From Rhodococcus sp. SGAir0479 (GTDB lineage Bacteria; Actinomycetota; Actinomycetes; Mycobacteriales; Mycobacteriaceae), in contig NZ_CP039432.1 in assembly GCF_005484805.1 (NCBI RefSeq), positions 3,968,001 to 4,032,000 of the forward strand: a stretch of 64,000 nucleotides of DNA. The letters run 5' to 3'. The translations under genes were made by a program, and so were the position numbers. Positions within the stretch are counted from its first letter, which is position 1; every line of letters starts with the position of its first letter. The notes under the pieces are model-generated. The model worked only from the letters and a program-made list of their open reading frames with translations, was not told the origin of the DNA and ran no database searches. Below are positions 1 to 7,509 of the stretch, one piece after another.

Positions 1-1133
1 GGCCTTTCGGCACCCTCTCGGGCGGACGACAGGCCCGGCTCGCGCTGGCGGCGACCCTCGCCTCGAACGCCGAACTGCTCCTGCTCGACGAGCCCACGAA
101 CGATCTGGACGACGACGCCGTCGCCTGGCTCGAGGAGCGTCTGCGCACCCACCGCGGCACCGTCGTAGCCGTGACGCACGATCGCGCGTTCCTGGACCGG
201 ATGACGTCGGTGATCGTGGAGGTCGCCGACCGCACGGTGCGCCGGTACGGCGACGGGTACGCCGGGTACCTCGTCGCGCAGGCCACCGAGCGCCGGCGAC
301 GACTGCAGGAGTACGAGGACTGGAGGTCCGAACTCGCACGCAATGCCCGGCTGGTCGACGCCAATGCGGTGCGGTTGGCGGCCATTCCGCGCAAGCGGGA
401 CAAGGCCGGATTCGGGCACGGAGCGTTCCGGGCCCGGGGACGCGATCACGGTGCGATGGGCCGAATCCGCAACGCCAAGCAGCGATTCGAACAGTTGACG
501 ACCCGGGCCGTCGCACCACCGACCGAGCCGTTGCGGTTCACCCCGTCGCTGGCCGTGTCCGAGACCGCGGCACCCGAGGCGCCGGCGATTCGCCTGGCCG
601 ACGTCCGCGTCGGGAACCGGCTCGCCGTCGCGGCACTGCAGGTGCCGCGCGGTGGCCGGCTGCTCGTCACCGGCCCGAACGGTGCCGGCAAGACCACCCT
701 GTTGGACGTGATCGCGGGCGAGGTCGCAGCCGACACCGGGACGGTCGCGGTATCCGCCCGGGTGGGATACCTGCGACAGGCGCCGCAGTCGTGGCCCGCC
801 CGTGCGACGCTGCTGGAGGCCTACGCCGCCCGGCGGCCCGGGCACCCGGAGGATGCTGCGGCAGAACTGCTCTCGTTGGGGCTGTTCCGTCCCGAGGACC
901 TGCCCCGGGCGATCGGGGAGCTGTCCTACGGGCAGCGTCGACGCCTCGAGGTGGCGCTGCTCGCCACCTCGGGCGCCGACCTGCTGCTGCTGGACGAGCC
1001 GACGAACCACCTGTCGCCGGCGCTGGTCGAGGAGTTGGAGGAGGCCGTCGACGCGTTCGCCGGGACGGTCGTCGTCGTCACGCACGATCGCCGGATGCGG
1101 CGGCGGTTCCGCGGCGAGCGCCTCGTGCTGTGA
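1..1133 (+). CDS. ABC-F family ATPase, 3' part only
   Basis: The gene enters from the left edge in frame 3, so only its last 376 residues are visible. It opens within the first ATPase domain: an LSGGRQARLALA signature at about nt 15-50, then a LLLLDEPTND Walker B. A linker rich in Arg and charged residues follows. The second ATPase domain has Walker A GPNGAGKTT (nt 672-698), signature LSYGQRRRLEV and Walker B LLLLDEPTNHL. There are no membrane segments. Two ATPase domains without a permease define the ABC-F family, whose members act on ribosomes, some as antibiotic target-protection factors and others as translation factors. Which subtype this is cannot be decided without the missing N-terminus. 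The stop is TGA at 1131-1133. Confidence 0.9.
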   Translation, partial: PFGTLSGGRQARLALAATLASNAELLLLDEPTNDLDDDAVAWLEERLRTHRGTVVAVTHDRAFLDRMTSVIVEVADRTVRRYGDGYAGYLVAQATERRRRLQEYEDWRSELARNARLVDANAVRLAAIPRKRDKAGFGHGAFRARGRDHGAMGRIRNAKQRFEQLTTRAVAPPTEPLRFTPSLAVSETAAPEAPAIRLADVRVGNRLAVAALQVPRGGRLLVTGPNGAGKTTLLDVIAGEVAADTGTVAVSARVGYLRQAPQSWPARATLLEAYAARRPGHPEDAAAELLSLGLFRPEDLPRAIGELSYGQRRRLEVALLATSGADLLLLDEPTNHLSPALVEELEEAVDAFAGTVVVVTHDRRMRRRFRGERLVL

Positions 1134-1148
1134 CGGCGCGGTCGCCCG

Positions 1149-1910
1149 TCACGCCATCCGGGAGACCACCGACAGGGGCAGCACCTTCATCGCCATCGAC
1201 ACCGGTAGCCACGGCCACGCCGGCACGTACGCCTTGTGCGGCTCCTTCTCGATCGCGGCGGCCAGTGCGCGGCAGCCGGTCTCGGTGTCGACGATGAGCG
1301 GAACCTTCTTCACCTTCTCGTTGATCTCCGAGCGAATGAACCCGGGGAAGATGGTGCTGACGTCGATGCCCGTCTTCGCGAGGTCGGCGCGCATGCCCTC
1401 ACCGAGTGCCGCGACCCCGGCCTTGGACGCGGCGTACGTGGTGAGATTGCGCGGCATGCCGCGCATCGCGCTCACCGACGAGATCAGCACCACGTGGCCG
1501 GCGTTGCGCGGGCGGAACAGCTCGAGCGCCGCCTCGCTCTGCGCGAGTGCACCCAGGAAGTTGGTGCGGGCCGTCGCCGCGTTGGCACGGAAATAGCCGG
1601 TGCCCAACGGTTGTCCCTTGCCGAGTCCGGCGTTGACGATCACCCGGTCCAGGCCGCCGAGTTCCTCGTCGAACTCCCGGAACACGCCGAAGACCTCGTC
1701 GGGGACGTCGACGTCGAGCTTCCGGATCGCCACGGTGATATGCGGGTGCGCCGCCAGAAGTTCGTCGCGCAGCTCCTCGAGCCGCTCGGTGCGCCGCGCC
1801 GCGAGCGCGAGATTGCGGCCACGGGCGGCGAATTCGCGGGCCATCCCGCGACCGAGACCGGAGCTGGCACCGGTGATGAGAATGTTCTTGCGTGGCGTGC
1901 GGTTACCCAC
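1149..1910 (-). CDS. SDR family NAD(P)-dependent oxidoreductase
   Basis: A 253-residue classical short-chain dehydrogenase. It has the cofactor motif TGASSGLG close to the N-terminus, an NAG motif (IVNAGLG), and the catalytic Ser and Tyr-x3-Lys seen in ISSVSAM and YAASK. Start choice: the frame extends upstream, but a GTG at 1910-1908 shares one base with the TAG stop of the preceding kinase gene, which indicates translational coupling. It is the last gene of a three-gene operon after an acyl-CoA dehydrogenase and an APH-like kinase. By analogy to the Pseudomonas levulinate pathway, where an SDR (LvaD) reduces levulinyl-CoA, it may interconvert 4-oxo- and 4-hydroxyacyl-CoA. That role is inferred from context; the sequence alone fits many alcohols or ketones. 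Confidence 0.88.
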   Translation of the reverse strand: MGNRTPRKNILITGASSGLGRGMAREFAARGRNLALAARRTERLEELRDELLAAHPHITVAIRKLDVDVPDEVFGVFREFDEELGGLDRVIVNAGLGKGQPLGTGYFRANAATARTNFLGALAQSEAALELFRPRNAGHVVLISSVSAMRGMPRNLTTYAASKAGVAALGEGMRADLAKTGIDVSTIFPGFIRSEINEKVKKVPLIVDTETGCRALAAAIEKEPHKAYVPAWPWLPVSMAMKVLPLSVVSRMA

Positions 1911-2986
1911 TACGTACCCTCCGTGTCGATCAGTTCGTTGCAACGGGTGTCGAGATATCCCACGGCGATCCAGAAGTGCTCGAACGCGGGATTGGTCGTC
2001 TGGCCGTGGTGGTAGCGGTAGTAGATCTGCTGCGCGATCACCGCGAGCCGGAAGAGGCCGAACACCTCGTAGAACCGCCACTTGTCGGTCGGCAAACCCG
2101 TTCGCTCGCCGTAGTATTCGACGATTTGCCGGCGCGTGAGCATGCCGGGCAGGTCCGACGGCTGCCTCTTGGTCGCCTGCAGCATCGGGTGGTCGTCGGC
2201 CTGCACCCAGTACGCGAGGCTGGAACCGAGATCCATGAGCGGATCGCCCACCGTCGCGAGTTCCCAGTCCAGGACGGCGCGCGGCCGCAGGTCGTCACCC
2301 AGCACGACGTTGTCGAGCCGGAAGTCGCCGTGGATCACCGCCGACCCGACATCCGCGGGCTGATTGTCCGCGAGCCACCGTGTCACCCGAGCGAAGTCCG
2401 GGACGTTGTCGGTGCGGGCGGCGCCGTACCGCTTGGTCCATCCCGTCACCTGACGGGCGACGTATCCTGTGCCACGGCCGAATTCGTCGAGCCCCGACGA
2501 CGCCGGATCCACGCCGTGCAGTTCGATCAGCAGATCGATCACCCGCAGGCACAGATCGCGCGTGTTCTCGGGAGTGAGGCCGAGTTCGGCCGGGGGAGCG
2601 GATCGCAGGATGGTGCCCTCGACCCGCTCCATCACGTAGAAGTCGCTGCCCAGCACCGACGGATCGGTGCACAACCCCACCATCGCAGGCACGTGCGGGT
2701 ACACCGGCGCCAGCAGCGACTGGATGCGGAACTCGCGGACCATGTCGTGCCCGGACGACGGCTTGGCACCGGTCGGGGGACGGCGCAGCACGAGGTCGCG
2801 ATCCGGGTAGCGCAGCAGGTAGGTCAAGTTCGACGCGCCGCCCGCGAATTGCCGCACCTCGGGAACGCCCTCGAACTCACCCGGCGCGGTGCCGCGCAAC
2901 CACGCCGAGACGGCGGCGACGTCGAACGCGTCCTCGTCGCGCACGGTACGGGCGTTGTCGGGCAGCCCCGACGTCTGCGGGCTCAC
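1910..2986 (-). CDS. APH-fold phosphotransferase (FadE36/LvaA/ACAD11-kinase-like)
   Basis: A 358-residue protein of the aminoglycoside-phosphotransferase/choline-kinase fold. The catalytic loop is VIHGDFRLDNVVLG and the metal-binding segment is VLDWELATVGDP. The start is GTG 2986-2984, which forms a GTGA overlap with the stop of the upstream acyl-CoA dehydrogenase gene. Kinases of this subfamily occur beside or fused to acyl-CoA dehydrogenases. In eukaryotic ACAD10/11 and bacterial LvaA they phosphorylate the 4-hydroxyl of 4-hydroxyacyl-CoAs so that the ACAD-like partner can eliminate phosphate. The operon here is the split form of that arrangement, so this substrate class is the leading hypothesis. 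Aminoglycoside resistance is unlikely given the neighbours. Confidence 0.85.
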   Translation of the reverse strand: MSPQTSGLPDNARTVRDEDAFDVAAVSAWLRGTAPGEFEGVPEVRQFAGGASNLTYLLRYPDRDLVLRRPPTGAKPSSGHDMVREFRIQSLLAPVYPHVPAMVGLCTDPSVLGSDFYVMERVEGTILRSAPPAELGLTPENTRDLCLRVIDLLIELHGVDPASSGLDEFGRGTGYVARQVTGWTKRYGAARTDNVPDFARVTRWLADNQPADVGSAVIHGDFRLDNVVLGDDLRPRAVLDWELATVGDPLMDLGSSLAYWVQADDHPMLQATKRQPSDLPGMLTRRQIVEYYGERTGLPTDKWRFYEVFGLFRLAVIAQQIYYRYHHGQTTNPAFEHFWIAVGYLDTRCNELIDTEGT

Positions 2987-4215
2987 TGGTACTTGCCCAG
3001 TTCGAAGCGGGCGACCAGCCCCTGGTGCACCTCGTCGGGACCGTCGGCCAGCCGCAGCGCCCGCGCGGCCGTCCACGCACCGGCGAGCGGGAAGTCGTCG
3101 GACAGCCCCCCACCGCCGTGGATCTGGATCGCGAAGTCGATCACCTGCTGCGCGACGCGTGGGGCCGCGACCTTGATCTCCGACACCGCCGACCGCGCCC
3201 CGGCGATGCCCTGCGTGTCGAGCAGCCAGGCGGTGTGCAGCACCAGCAGTCGCAGCTGGTTGATCGCGATGCGGGCGTCGGCGACGCGTTCGCGGTTGCC
3301 GCCCAGATTGATCAGCGGCTTACCGAACGCGACGCGCTCGGTGCCGCGGCGGATCGCGAGCTCGAGCGCGGCCTCGGCGAGACCGACCAGACGCATGCAG
3401 TGGTGCACACGGCCGGGCCCGAGCCGGCCCTGCGCGATCTCGAATCCCCTTCCGGGACCGGCGATGATCGCGTCGAGCGGCAACCGCACGTCGGTGAACG
3501 AGACCTCCCCGTGGCCGCCGGGCTCGTCGTAGAACCCCATGGTCGAGAGCATCCGCTCGACCTTCACACCGGGGGTGTCGATGGGGACCAGTACCATCGA
3601 ATGCCGTTTATAGCGGTGCGCTTCCGGGTCGGTGAGTCCCATGAAGATGAGGACCTTGCAGTCCGGGCCGCCGATGCCGGTGCTCCACCACTTGCGGCCG
3701 TTGAGCACCACCTCGTCCCCCTCGACGACGGCGGTCGCGGCCATGTTGGTGGCGTCGGACGACGCGACGTCCGGCTCGGTCATGCAGAACGCCGAACGAA
3801 TCTTCCCGTCCAGCAACGGCTTCAACCAGCGCTCCTTCTGCGCGTCGCTGCCGTAGTGGTAGAGCACCTCCATGTTGCCGGTGTCGGGAGCGTCGCAGTT
3901 GAACACCGACGAGACGAACGGGGAGCGGCCCATCTCCTCGGCGAGCGGCGCGTAGTCGACATTGGTCAGCCCGGCGCCCAGTTCGGCGTCGGGCAGGAAG
4001 AGATTCCACAGCCCGCGCTCGCGGGCCGCGGTCTGCAGCGCCCGGAACTCGTCGGGCACCTGCCACGTCGCGGAACCGGAGACGTCGGCGCGCTGCGCGA
4101 ACGGGGCCACCCGCTGGGCCCGCAGGCGGGCCTCGACGGGCGCGACCTCGGTCGCGATGAACTCACGCAGCCGGTCGAGATACTCCTGCGACCGCGCGCT
4201 CGGGGCGAAATCCAT
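2983..4215 (-). CDS. acyl-CoA dehydrogenase family flavoprotein
   Basis: A 410-residue protein with the complete acyl-CoA dehydrogenase fold. It has a helical N-terminal domain, the FAD/substrate segment CMTEPDVASSDATNM in the middle beta domain, and a C-terminal helical domain with IQIHGGGGLSDDFPLA near the FAD-adenine site. The ATG at 4215 follows directly after the shared operator region. It is the first gene of an operon with the downstream APH kinase (4-bp overlap) and SDR. This long ACAD subtype, paired with an APH-fold kinase, matches LvaC or the dehydrogenase half of ACAD11, so the reaction may be removal of phosphate or water from a 4-phosphoacyl-CoA instead of simple dehydrogenation. 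The exact substrate is unknown. It is likely repressed by the divergent TetR protein. Confidence 0.88.
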   Translation of the reverse strand: MDFAPSARSQEYLDRLREFIATEVAPVEARLRAQRVAPFAQRADVSGSATWQVPDEFRALQTAARERGLWNLFLPDAELGAGLTNVDYAPLAEEMGRSPFVSSVFNCDAPDTGNMEVLYHYGSDAQKERWLKPLLDGKIRSAFCMTEPDVASSDATNMAATAVVEGDEVVLNGRKWWSTGIGGPDCKVLIFMGLTDPEAHRYKRHSMVLVPIDTPGVKVERMLSTMGFYDEPGGHGEVSFTDVRLPLDAIIAGPGRGFEIAQGRLGPGRVHHCMRLVGLAEAALELAIRRGTERVAFGKPLINLGGNRERVADARIAINQLRLLVLHTAWLLDTQGIAGARSAVSEIKVAAPRVAQQVIDFAIQIHGGGGLSDDFPLAGAWTAARALRLADGPDEVHQGLVARFELGKYQ

Positions 4216-4236
4216 GCCGGCCTCCCAGCCGTCGAC

Positions 4237-4257
4237 TAACTGAGCATTGCTCAGTTA
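4237..4257. promoter_or_regulatory. perfect 10-bp inverted repeat, TetR-type operator
   Basis: Half-site TAACTGAGCA is followed by one base and then its exact complement TGCTCAGTTA. The site lies between the divergent acyl-CoA dehydrogenase (start 4215) and TetR gene (start 4295), 21 bp and 37 bp from the two starts. This is the expected place and size for a TetR-dimer operator controlling both directions. Confidence 0.8.
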
Positions 4258-4294
4258 ACCTAGACGTAGACTCGCCCCGCAATCAAGAACCTGG

Positions 4295-4891
4295 ATGGTG
4301 GCTTTCTTGTCCGTTCGAACCGAGACGCCGGGACCGGCGACGCGGCGCCGGTTGCCGCCCGAGGAACGCAAGCGCCAGCTGGTCGCGATCGGGCTGCAAG
4401 AGTTGGCGACCCGGCCCATCCATGCGCTGTCGGTGGACCACGTCGCCGAGAAGGCCGGCATCTCCCGGGGGCTGCTGTTCCGGTACTTCCCCACCAAGCA
4501 GGACTACTACGTCGCGGTGGTCGCGGCGGCCGCCCGCCGGCTGCTGCGTGCGGCGGTGGCCGACCCGTGCGATCCGACCGCGGACCAGCTGCGCGCGGTG
4601 GTGCACGCGTTCGTCTCGTTCATCGACCGGCACGGCGACAACTACCAGTCGTTCTTCCACGGCGGTTTCGGCGCCGACCCGCAGATCCGGGAGATCCGCG
4701 AGCACATGAAGAACACGATGGTCGAACGCACCCTCGCGGCCACCGGCGCCGAGCCCGACCCGGCCACCCGAATGTTGCTGCGCGGCTGGTGGTCGATGGT
4801 CGAGAGCCTCGCGATCGACCGCACCACCGATCCCGTCTTCACGGTCGACGACGTCGTCGACCGTGCGATCGCGGCGCTACCGGCGCGCTGA
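4295..4891 (+). CDS. TetR family transcriptional regulator
   Basis: A 198-residue one-component regulator. The N-terminal helix-turn-helix reads VDHVAEKAGISRGLLFRYF at about residues 47-65 and is followed by an all-helical ligand domain. It is divergent from the acyl-CoA dehydrogenase operon, with a perfect 21-bp palindrome between them, so it most likely represses that operon and itself, with an acyl-CoA or related metabolite as inducer (inferred). ATG 4295 was chosen as the first in-frame ATG; a GTG a few codons later could also serve. Confidence 0.88.
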   Translation: MVAFLSVRTETPGPATRRRLPPEERKRQLVAIGLQELATRPIHALSVDHVAEKAGISRGLLFRYFPTKQDYYVAVVAAAARRLLRAAVADPCDPTADQLRAVVHAFVSFIDRHGDNYQSFFHGGFGADPQIREIREHMKNTMVERTLAATGAEPDPATRMLLRGWWSMVESLAIDRTTDPVFTVDDVVDRAIAALPAR

Positions 4892-4906
4892 CGCCGGGCC
4901 CGGCCG

Positions 4907-7060
4907 CTATCCCGGCAGCGTGATCTTCACGCCCGGCAGGATCTCGATCACGCGCGGGGGAGGGGGCGGCGGCAGAGCCGGAGCCGCGGGCGGCGCCGGC
5001 GGGGCGGCCGGCGGCGGCGCGGGAGCGTTCGACGAACTCGGCGTCGAGGTGCCGCTGCCCGAGCCGACGCCGGTGTAGGACGGCACACCGGCCTGGCCAC
5101 CGATCGGGTCCGGCCACGGGAACTTCTCGACCGGTGCGTCCTCGAGCGCCCCGTCCATGGTCTTCTTCCAGATGTCCGACGGCAGCCCGGAGCCGTACAC
5201 CGGTCCACCCCAGCTGTTCTCGATCGCCGTGGCGTCGGCCGTACCGACCCAGACCGCGGTGGACAGCTGCGGCGTGTAGCCGACCATCCATGCGTCCTTG
5301 TTGCGGCCCGTGTCGCCCAGCTGCGCGGTACCGGTCTTGGACGCGGACGGGCGACCACCGGCCAGGCCGTGACTACGCGAGTACGACGCGATCGGCAGCA
5401 TCGCCTGCGTGGTGTTGTCGGCGACCGCGGCGTCGAGGCGCCGCTCGCCCTCGGGTGCCGGCCGGTCCAGCAGCACGACACCGTCCGCCGTCACGACCTT
5501 CTGGACGAAGTACGGCTGGTGGTAGATGCCCGACGCCGCGAGCGTCGCGTACGCCGACGCCATGTCGATCGGCCGGGTCAGATACTGGCCCAGCACGATC
5601 CCGTTCTCCGGTGAACCGCCGTCCTGCGTGAGGGTGGGGTCCTGCCAGCCCGGGATCTTCTCGGGGATGCCGGCCTCGTGGGCGGCGTCGGCGATCTTCT
5701 GCGCGCCGTCCTCCATGGACAGCGTGAGCCGGTAGAAGCTGGTGTTGAGCGAACGTTTGAGCGCCTCCGCGATGGTGCACTTGCCGCAGGATTCGCCCTC
5801 GACGTTGGTGATCGTCACCCCGTAGACGCTCAGCGGGGAGCTGTCGTACATCTGCGACAGCGGGATGCCCTGCTGCAGAGCCGCGACCAGCCCGAACACC
5901 TTGAACGACGAGCCGGTCTGCAGGCCGGCCTGCGCGAAGTCGAAGCCCTTGCCGTCGGTGCCGCCGTAGTACGCGCGCACCGCACCGGTCTTCGGGTCGA
6001 TCGAGACGACAGCGGTGCGCAGGTCCTCGGGTTCGCCCTCGAAGGTGTCGGCGACCGCGTCGAGCGCCGACCGCTGCGCCGTGGGGTCGATCGTGGTGGT
6101 GATCTGCAGCCCCTCGGTGTTGAGGTCCTGTTCGCTCACTCCGGATGCCGCGAGTTCGCGCAGCACCTGCGTCCGGATCAGCCCCTCCGGGCCGGGCGCC
6201 TCACCGGAGTCCGCGGCCGGCGCCGACGGCAACACCGCCGGGAACTGCACGGCGTCGCGCTCGGCCTGCGTCATCGTCGACATCGTCACCATGCCGTCGA
6301 GGACGTAGTTCCACCGCGCCTGCAGCGCCTCCGGGTTGGTGACCGGATCGAGGCTCGACGGGCTCTGGATCACCGCGGCGATCACGGCCGCCTCGGCGAC
6401 GGTGAGGTCGGCGAGCGGCTTGCCGAAATAGGCGTTGGACGCGGCCGCGACACCGTAGGCGGCGCGACCGAAGTAGATCGTGTTGAGGTACGCGGCCAAG
6501 ATCTCGTCCTTGGACCACTCCCGCGCCATCTTCGACGAGATGACCAGTTCCTTCATCTTGCGCGTCACCGAGCGCTCGGACCCGACGAGGGTGTTCTTCA
6601 CGTACTGCTGCGTGATGGTGGAACCGCCGCCGGCGCTGTCGCGGCCGAGCACGTTGTCCCGCGCCGCGCGCGCGAAGCCGGTCACCGAGAAGCCCGGGTT
6701 GGAGTAGAAGTCGCGGTCCTCCGCCGAAAGCACGGCGTTGCGCACCGAGACGGGAATCTGGTCGATCGTGACCTCGATACGGTTGCCCTCCGGCGGCACG
6801 ATCCGCGCGATCTCACTGCCGTCGGACGCCAGGATCGTCGACACCTGGTTGGTCCGCATGTCCGCCGGCCGTGGGACGTCCGCGCCCCGGTAGGCGATAC
6901 CGAAGGCAACCACCGGCGTGGCGATCAGCAGCAGAACGACGACCAGGCTCACGTACAGCGCGATCCGGCGGCCTCTTCGCCGCGGCTTGGGACGCCGGGG
7001 CTTGGGAGCATCGGGGACCGAATGCCGACCCCCGGCACCCCCGGTGTTGGTTGAATTCAC
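4907..7060 (-). CDS. bifunctional penicillin-binding protein, PonA type (copy 1)
   Basis: A 717-residue class A PBP that polymerises and crosslinks peptidoglycan outside the membrane. A basic cytoplasmic N-terminus of about 33 residues leads into one membrane anchor (about residues 33-55). The GT51 glycosyltransferase domain shows SAEDRDFYSNPGFS, GGSTITQQYVKN and ILAAYLNTIYFGR. The transpeptidase domain has the nucleophile in TGSSFK, the RSLNTSF (SxN) motif and KTGTA. A Pro/Ala/Ser-rich tail ends in ILPGVKITLPG. There are no PASTA domains. It is paralogous to the PBP at 9101-11362, with long stretches nearly identical (for example around NTIYFGR and GLPSDIWK), and similar in layout to mycobacterial PonA1. 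Confidence 0.93.
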   Translation of the reverse strand: MNSTNTGGAGGRHSVPDAPKPRRPKPRRRGRRIALYVSLVVVLLLIATPVVAFGIAYRGADVPRPADMRTNQVSTILASDGSEIARIVPPEGNRIEVTIDQIPVSVRNAVLSAEDRDFYSNPGFSVTGFARAARDNVLGRDSAGGGSTITQQYVKNTLVGSERSVTRKMKELVISSKMAREWSKDEILAAYLNTIYFGRAAYGVAAASNAYFGKPLADLTVAEAAVIAAVIQSPSSLDPVTNPEALQARWNYVLDGMVTMSTMTQAERDAVQFPAVLPSAPAADSGEAPGPEGLIRTQVLRELAASGVSEQDLNTEGLQITTTIDPTAQRSALDAVADTFEGEPEDLRTAVVSIDPKTGAVRAYYGGTDGKGFDFAQAGLQTGSSFKVFGLVAALQQGIPLSQMYDSSPLSVYGVTITNVEGESCGKCTIAEALKRSLNTSFYRLTLSMEDGAQKIADAAHEAGIPEKIPGWQDPTLTQDGGSPENGIVLGQYLTRPIDMASAYATLAASGIYHQPYFVQKVVTADGVVLLDRPAPEGERRLDAAVADNTTQAMLPIASYSRSHGLAGGRPSASKTGTAQLGDTGRNKDAWMVGYTPQLSTAVWVGTADATAIENSWGGPVYGSGLPSDIWKKTMDGALEDAPVEKFPWPDPIGGQAGVPSYTGVGSGSGTSTPSSSNAPAPPPAAPPAPPAAPALPPPPPPRVIEILPGVKITLPG

Positions 7061-7341
7061 AATCGAACTTCCGTCTCAATCAGTGCACTGGTTCCGGATT
7101 TTCGCACTGCCCAGCGGCTTCGAGCCGCATTTGGGGCGACACGCACGTCGCGCGGCGGCGGCCTGCGCGGCCGAACAGCACGCCGCGTGTTGACGAATCC
7201 GCGCGCCACGGCAATACGGACAAAACGTTCGACAGGAACCGAACCCGGCAGGACGCCGCTCAATGACACTGGCCGCGAACCCATTTCGTTAGGTTGCGCA
7301 TCGATCCGGGCGCCGCCGCGAAATATCCCACTGAACGGACA
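7061..7341. other. gene-free interval between ponA-like gene and MFS gene
   Basis: No convincing coding sequence was found in the first 280 bases upstream of the divergent PBP gene. The stretch must hold the PBP promoter, but no clear -10/-35 pair or palindrome could be picked by eye. The rest of the 449-base gap holds a Crp-like site and the MFS leader described separately. Confidence 0.5.
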
Positions 7342-7357
7342 TGTGACTGGCATCACT
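7342..7357. promoter_or_regulatory. Crp/GlxR-like site TGTGA-N6-TCACT
   Basis: The sequence TGTGACTGGCATCACT matches the cAMP-receptor-type consensus TGTGA-N6-TCACA with one mismatch in the last base. It sits about 150 bp upstream of the MFS start and 280 bp from the divergent PBP start. An overlapping weaker dyad (CACTG...CAGTG) follows. The assignment rests on motif similarity only. Confidence 0.4.
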
Positions 7358-7410
7358 GTCGGGGCATCAGTGTGATGTGAGGGCACCGTCAGCCGGCCGA
7401 GGGTGCACGG

Positions 7411-7491
7411 TGGACGTGGTTGCACGTCCATCTGCTCCGGAGTCTCTCCCCTTTAGCAGCCCAAAACATTTGGGTCTGCCACCTACCGGTG
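7411..7491 (+). ncRNA. structured 5' leader of the MFS gene: three hairpins
   Basis: Three consecutive hairpins lie before the MFS gene. 7411-7430 has a perfect 8-bp stem TGGACGTG/CACGTCCA with a GTTG loop. 7456-7478 has stem GCAG-CCCAAA/TTTGGG-T-CTGC with an ACA loop and one bulged T. 7480-7491 has CACC/GGTG with a TACC loop. The Shine-Dalgarno AAAGGA (7496-7501) follows 4 nt later, and a CCTTT at 7450-7454 could pair with it. The arrangement suggests a cis-regulatory RNA or attenuator, but no known riboswitch class is recognised. No T-tract is present. Confidence 0.45.
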
Positions 7492-7509
7492 TCTGAAAGG
7501 ACTTCACCG

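Noticed and set aside
1892-3532. A 546-codon plus-strand open frame opposite the kinase and ACAD genes
   Set aside because: Antisense shadow with no recognisable domain; the minus-strand genes show full family motifs.
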